The notes under the pieces are model-generated. The model saw only the letters and a program-made list of their open reading frames with translations. It made no database searches and was not told the DNA's origin. From TCS55 sp964343505 (GTDB taxonomy: Bacteria; Fidelibacterota; Marinisomatia; Marinisomatales; TCS55), in the NCBI GenBank assembly GCA_964343505.1, contig CAYFJU010000026.1, positions 1-34,978 of the forward strand: a stretch of 34,978 nucleotides of DNA, in the 5' to 3' direction. Both the position numbers and the translations under genes were made by a program. Positions within the stretch are counted from its first letter, which is position 1, and each line of letters begins with the position of its first letter. This document shows positions 32,256 through 34,978 of the stretch, in pieces.

Positions 32256-34091
32256 ATGGCAATGATGACAACACTCCGCAACAGGATGCACGTCGTTTTA
32301 TGGACGCTTCTGGCTTTATTTTTGCTGAGTATGACTGTCGGAGGTTTAGTTGGCGGCGCCAACATAATCGACCAGCTATTAGGCCGGGTCAGCCCTGCCG
32401 AAGCGATTGGATCCGTCAATGGATCCCATATTACACCGGATCAATTTAACCAGGCGGTGAATGTGCGCATGGAAGCACTCCGCAGCAGCGGTACGGAAAT
32501 TTCCGACCAGCATATGGATGCGATCCGCGAAGAAGTATGGAATGCCTTTATCGAAGAACGCCTGACTGAACAGGCGATCGAAGAATTAGAAATTACCGTC
32601 GCGAATGATGAAATTCTCTATCATCTTGAAAACAATCCGCCCATCGATATACAACGGCTATTCTTTGTGAATAATGAATTTGATGAAGAAACCTACCGTA
32701 AGGCCCTGAACACACCCGGCATGCTGGATTGGGCCCCTATCGAAGCCTGGATGCGCGATTTTTATATTCCCCGCTTTAAACTGCAGCAGTATATCAATAT
32801 GTCTGCTGTTGTTTCCCAGGAAGATGTTCAGGAAGAGTTTATTAAGCGCAATACCGATTACACCATCTCTGCCCTGCACATCACCACCACTGCCATTGAG
32901 GATCAAGTTGTCGAACCGACTGAAAAGGAATTGATGGCCAATTACAAATCCCGCTTAAATGATTTTAAGCAGGATGAAAAAAGACATTTGTCCTATGTAA
33001 GCTGGGCCAAAACGCCATCCTATGATGATACATTGCGTGTCAAACAGGAAGCCTTGGATATAATTATGTCTTACAGCGACGGTGACGATTTTTCCGTTTT
33101 AGCCAATATTCACACACAGGACCCGGGCAATAAGGTTTCACCGGACTCCGGCCGCGGGGGCGATCTCGGTTGGTTTGGGAAAGGCCAGATGGTGGGCCCT
33201 TTTGAAGAAGCTGTTTTTAAAGCGAAACACGGTGCCGTTGTTGGACCAGTCCTCACCCAATTCGGGTATCACATTATTAAAGTGGACAGCATTCGCAACA
33301 AGGGCAAAGGCAAACACCAGCTTAAAGCCCGTCACATCCTCCTCAAGATTGAATTGGGACAAAATTCGCGAACCGAATTACGCCGGAAGGCCACCCTATT
33401 CAGTTATGATTCCCAGGACTATGGTTTTACGGCAGCTTTAGACAGTCACAATGTCCAATCCCTCCCGGCCAATTACCTCGCTGAAAAAGATATGTTTATC
33501 GGTGGTCTCGGCCCCTTTCGCTCCGCTGTTCGCTGGGGTTACAACGCCGAAGTTGGGGCTGTTTCCGATCCCCTGGAAAGTGATGGCTTCTATGCCGTAT
33601 TCACGCTGGACTCCGTTACGCCTGCTGGTGTCGCATCCTTTGAGAGTGTCCGCACCCAAGTCTATGCGGCAATTAACAGGGATAAAGAAAACAGCGTTGC
33701 TGAAAAAATGGCGACTCAATTAAAAGGTCAGGTGGATAGCGGTGCATCTTTTGAATCTTTAAAACAAGATAATGATAAATTGGAGCTTGTTCCCTCGGAT
33801 ACAAAAAAACTGAGTAGTTCCTTCATTTCATTAGGGAAATCCGATCAGGTCGTTGGTGCCTTGTTGAATGCAAATGAGGGCGATTTAATAGGTCCAATCA
33901 AAACCTATCGCGGCTATGGACTGATCAAAGTCAAGGCTATCAGCGCTTTTGACTCCACCGCCTGGAGCGTTCAAAAAGACCTGGTTCATTTGGACTTAAT
34001 GCGTCAAAAGCAGAACCGTGTTTACCGCAGTTGGATGGCGGAACGCAAAGAAGAAGCGGATATTGTGGATAACCGGAAATATTTCTTTTAG
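32256..34091 (+). CDS. Membrane-anchored peptidyl-prolyl isomerase/chaperone (PpiD/SurA-like)
   Basis: A 611-aa protein. An N-terminal anchor (VVLWTLLALFLLSMTVGGLV, about 12-32) is followed by a SurA_N-like helical chaperone region (about 50-215, beginning AIGSVNGSHITPDQFNQAVN). A complete parvulin domain comes next (about 240-352, from KRHLSYVSWAK through GDLGWFGKGQM to GPVLTQFGYHIIKVD), then the start of a second, degenerate parvulin-like repeat (KHQLKARHILLKIELG). The C-terminal part repeats a GPIKTYRGYGLIKVKAI ending. PpiD-like proteins help fold exported and outer-membrane proteins in the periplasm. Three ATGs lie within the first four codons; AAGGA stands 9 nt before the first. Confidence 0.9.
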   Translation: MAMMTTLRNRMHVVLWTLLALFLLSMTVGGLVGGANIIDQLLGRVSPAEAIGSVNGSHITPDQFNQAVNVRMEALRSSGTEISDQHMDAIREEVWNAFIEERLTEQAIEELEITVANDEILYHLENNPPIDIQRLFFVNNEFDEETYRKALNTPGMLDWAPIEAWMRDFYIPRFKLQQYINMSAVVSQEDVQEEFIKRNTDYTISALHITTTAIEDQVVEPTEKELMANYKSRLNDFKQDEKRHLSYVSWAKTPSYDDTLRVKQEALDIIMSYSDGDDFSVLANIHTQDPGNKVSPDSGRGGDLGWFGKGQMVGPFEEAVFKAKHGAVVGPVLTQFGYHIIKVDSIRNKGKGKHQLKARHILLKIELGQNSRTELRRKATLFSYDSQDYGFTAALDSHNVQSLPANYLAEKDMFIGGLGPFRSAVRWGYNAEVGAVSDPLESDGFYAVFTLDSVTPAGVASFESVRTQVYAAINRDKENSVAEKMATQLKGQVDSGASFESLKQDNDKLELVPSDTKKLSSSFISLGKSDQVVGALLNANEGDLIGPIKTYRGYGLIKVKAISAFDSTAWSVQKDLVHLDLMRQKQNRVYRSWMAERKEEADIVDNRKYFF

Positions 34092-34149
34092 CTATAGGGT
34101 AGAAATGATGGAAATGCCAAAGACAGTCTTTGAATCATTTCCTGCTAGT

Positions 34150-34175
34150 AAAGGGCTGCATTCGCGGCCCTTTTT
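34150..34175 (+). terminator. Terminator after the PpiD-like gene
   Basis: AAAGGGC pairs with GCCCTTT around a TGCATTCGCG loop, followed by a T-run. It ends about 60 nt after the stop codon. Confidence 0.88.
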
Positions 34176-34204
34176 ATGTTCTTTCTGTCGAAATAATAAT
34201 AGTT

Positions 34205-34283
34205 ACAGTGGAGACAATTGTTTGTCTACATGGAACAATGCTTGGAGGACATTTACCTTATCAGACGAAATTATCTCCACTGT
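34205..34283. repeat. Inverted repeat with internal hairpin
   Basis: A perfect 10-bp inverted repeat, ACAGTGGAGA (34205-34214) and TCTCCACTGT (34274-34283), encloses about 59 nt. Just inside the left arm AGACAA and TTGTCT-like bases form a second small hairpin. It is non-coding and lies between two terminator/gene ends. It could be a miniature element, an insertion-sequence remnant or a structured RNA; evidence is the symmetry alone. Confidence 0.45.
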
Positions 34284-34288
34284 GAAAT

Positions 34289-34771
34289 CTAACTTTTTAT
34301 CCTAATTCGGTTTTCAAATTTATCTTTTAAGTCAATTGCTAATAAGTCAATTTCATTTTTCATTTCGGTATTTACTGGAATTCTAACCCAATTTGGTTCA
34401 CCCAAATACTTTCCAAATGCATCTCCTGATATTCTAATTCTATAAATATCTAAAGAACCGGATTTTCCCTTTGCTCTCACATTAACGTTATATCGTTTTT
34501 CAACCATTCCATTTAAATATTCATCATAACTGGGTTGTAAATATTTCCATTCAGACCGTAGTTCAATACTATTACCAAACGCGATAACATCATCAATTAC
34601 AATATTGTGCATGATCAATGATCGTTCAGAGATTTCTACAAAATCTATAGCTGTCGCGACACCCGCTGGAACTCTATAAGAAAGCAATGGTCCACTTACA
34701 ACGCCATTGTAACATCCTATTACAAAAATGAATTGACTCACAATTCCAATTAAAACAACTAGATACTTCAT
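34289..34771 (-). CDS. Orphan lipoprotein (160 aa)
   Basis: The start is placed at ATG 34771, which has GAGGA about 7 nt upstream and opens a lipoprotein signal with lipobox VIGC (Cys about residue 20). The mature protein is a single alpha/beta domain with strands such as YNVNVRAKGKSGSLDIYRIR and ends in a charged KDKFENRIRIKS. Its base composition is clearly more AT-rich than the upstream PpiD-like gene, hinting at an accessory or acquired gene. No family is recognised. It is flanked by inverted repeats on both sides. Confidence 0.6.
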   Translation of the reverse strand: MKYLVVLIGIVSQFIFVIGCYNGVVSGPLLSYRVPAGVATAIDFVEISERSLIMHNIVIDDVIAFGNSIELRSEWKYLQPSYDEYLNGMVEKRYNVNVRAKGKSGSLDIYRIRISGDAFGKYLGEPNWVRIPVNTEMKNEIDLLAIDLKDKFENRIRIKS

Positions 34772-34804
34772 ACAGATTCCTCTTTTGCTTTCCAGAGGTA
34801 ATAG

Positions 34805-34841
34805 CGTGGTGGAAGTAATCTTTCGATTTACTCCCACCACG
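34805..34841. repeat. Near-perfect hairpin upstream of the orphan lipoprotein
   Basis: CGTGGTGGAAGTAA pairs with TTTACTCCCACCACG (one G:T pair) around a TCTTTCGA loop. It lies about 35 nt before the lipoprotein start on the minus strand and lacks a T-run towards the gene, so it may be an attenuator, a terminator of an upstream gene or a mobile-element end. The rest of the right edge (34842-34978) shows no gene. Confidence 0.45.
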
Positions 34842-34978
34842 AACTATATCACATTTAAGCTTAGCATGTCTTTACCAGGGACAACAGAGGTGTATTTATT
34901 GTTCCTGTTCAGCATAGCTCATTTGTCAAAAAGCCTTAATTAGCTTAATAAAAACTAAAGTGAAGGTCTTGATATATC

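Noticed and set aside
32103..32291. A Cys/His-containing minus-strand frame between the UDG and PpiD-like genes
   Set aside because: It overlaps the PpiD-like start region on the opposite strand; no family or ribosome-binding site, and the Cys/His pattern fits no zinc motif.

Overview
The window reads as a chromosomal segment of an uncultured FCB-group bacterium, most likely Candidatus Marinimicrobia (Neomarinimicrobiota) or a close relative. This is inferred from gene content, not from a marker-gene tree. The clues are a huge secreted protease ending in an NYPNPFNP (FlgD-like) sorting domain, many secreted lipoproteins and peptidases, a DUF6702 protein, a small histone-H1-like protein, carboxypeptidase-regulatory-like domains, and lysine-rich, moderately AT-rich coding.

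Layout. 1-7.5 kb: a TonB-type protein, the 2'-O-ribose methyltransferase RlmB, an M1 peptidase lipoprotein, a beta-barrel protein, two small proteins flanking a perfect CRP-type palindrome, a polymer-forming membrane protein and a carboxypeptidase-regulatory-like protein. 7.6-8.1 kb: a tRNA patch with a tRNA-Ala-like gene whose anticodon arm is abnormal, tRNA-Leu(TAA), tRNA-Cys(GCA) and a palindromic repeat element. 8.1-13.3 kb: small orphan secreted proteins, a barrel protein, an SDR oxidoreductase and a Hydin/Ig-like plus TPR-like lipoprotein. 13.3-21.2 kb: a degradative block with an M30/M6-like protease carrying a sorting domain, an M28 peptidase, a DoxX-like protein, a DUF6702 protein and a second M1 peptidase. 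21.3-23.4 kb: an Hc1-like protein, an MscS channel, and a LEA/WHy-like protein coupled to a 35-aa membrane peptide. 23.4-24.25 kb: a cluster built from one intact tRNA-Gly(GCC), four tRNA-Gly relics and a dead GIY-YIG nuclease gene. 24.3-26.4 kb: an operon of a DoxX/MauE-like protein, a rhodanese and a metallophosphatase-like lipoprotein that appears to be a selenoprotein. 26.4-28.3 kb: YciH/SUI1, a collagen-like lipoprotein, a Pycsar-effector-like (PycTM/DUF5706) membrane protein and an RRM protein. 28.6-29.1 kb: tRNA-Ala(GGC), an intact GIY-YIG gene and a tRNA-Ala 3' relic. 29.1-35 kb: DPP-IV, type-5 uracil-DNA glycosylase, a PpiD/SurA-like chaperone and an orphan lipoprotein.

Two observations stand out. 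First, in two independent places (tRNA-Ala and tRNA-Gly) a small GIY-YIG nuclease gene ends exactly where a 3' fragment of a tRNA begins: its TGA stop uses the first GA of the fragment. The displaced fragments have had tRNA arms replaced by palindromes of the TCCCGA-N-TCGGGA type. This looks like a minimal tRNA-targeting GIY-YIG mobile element plus a palindrome family that swaps hairpin for hairpin. Second, the gene at 25245..26384 is open only if one in-frame TGA is read through. That TGA follows Cys-Gly and is followed 12 nt later by a perfect 6-bp stem capped by GGUCU, the geometry of a bacterial SECIS element.
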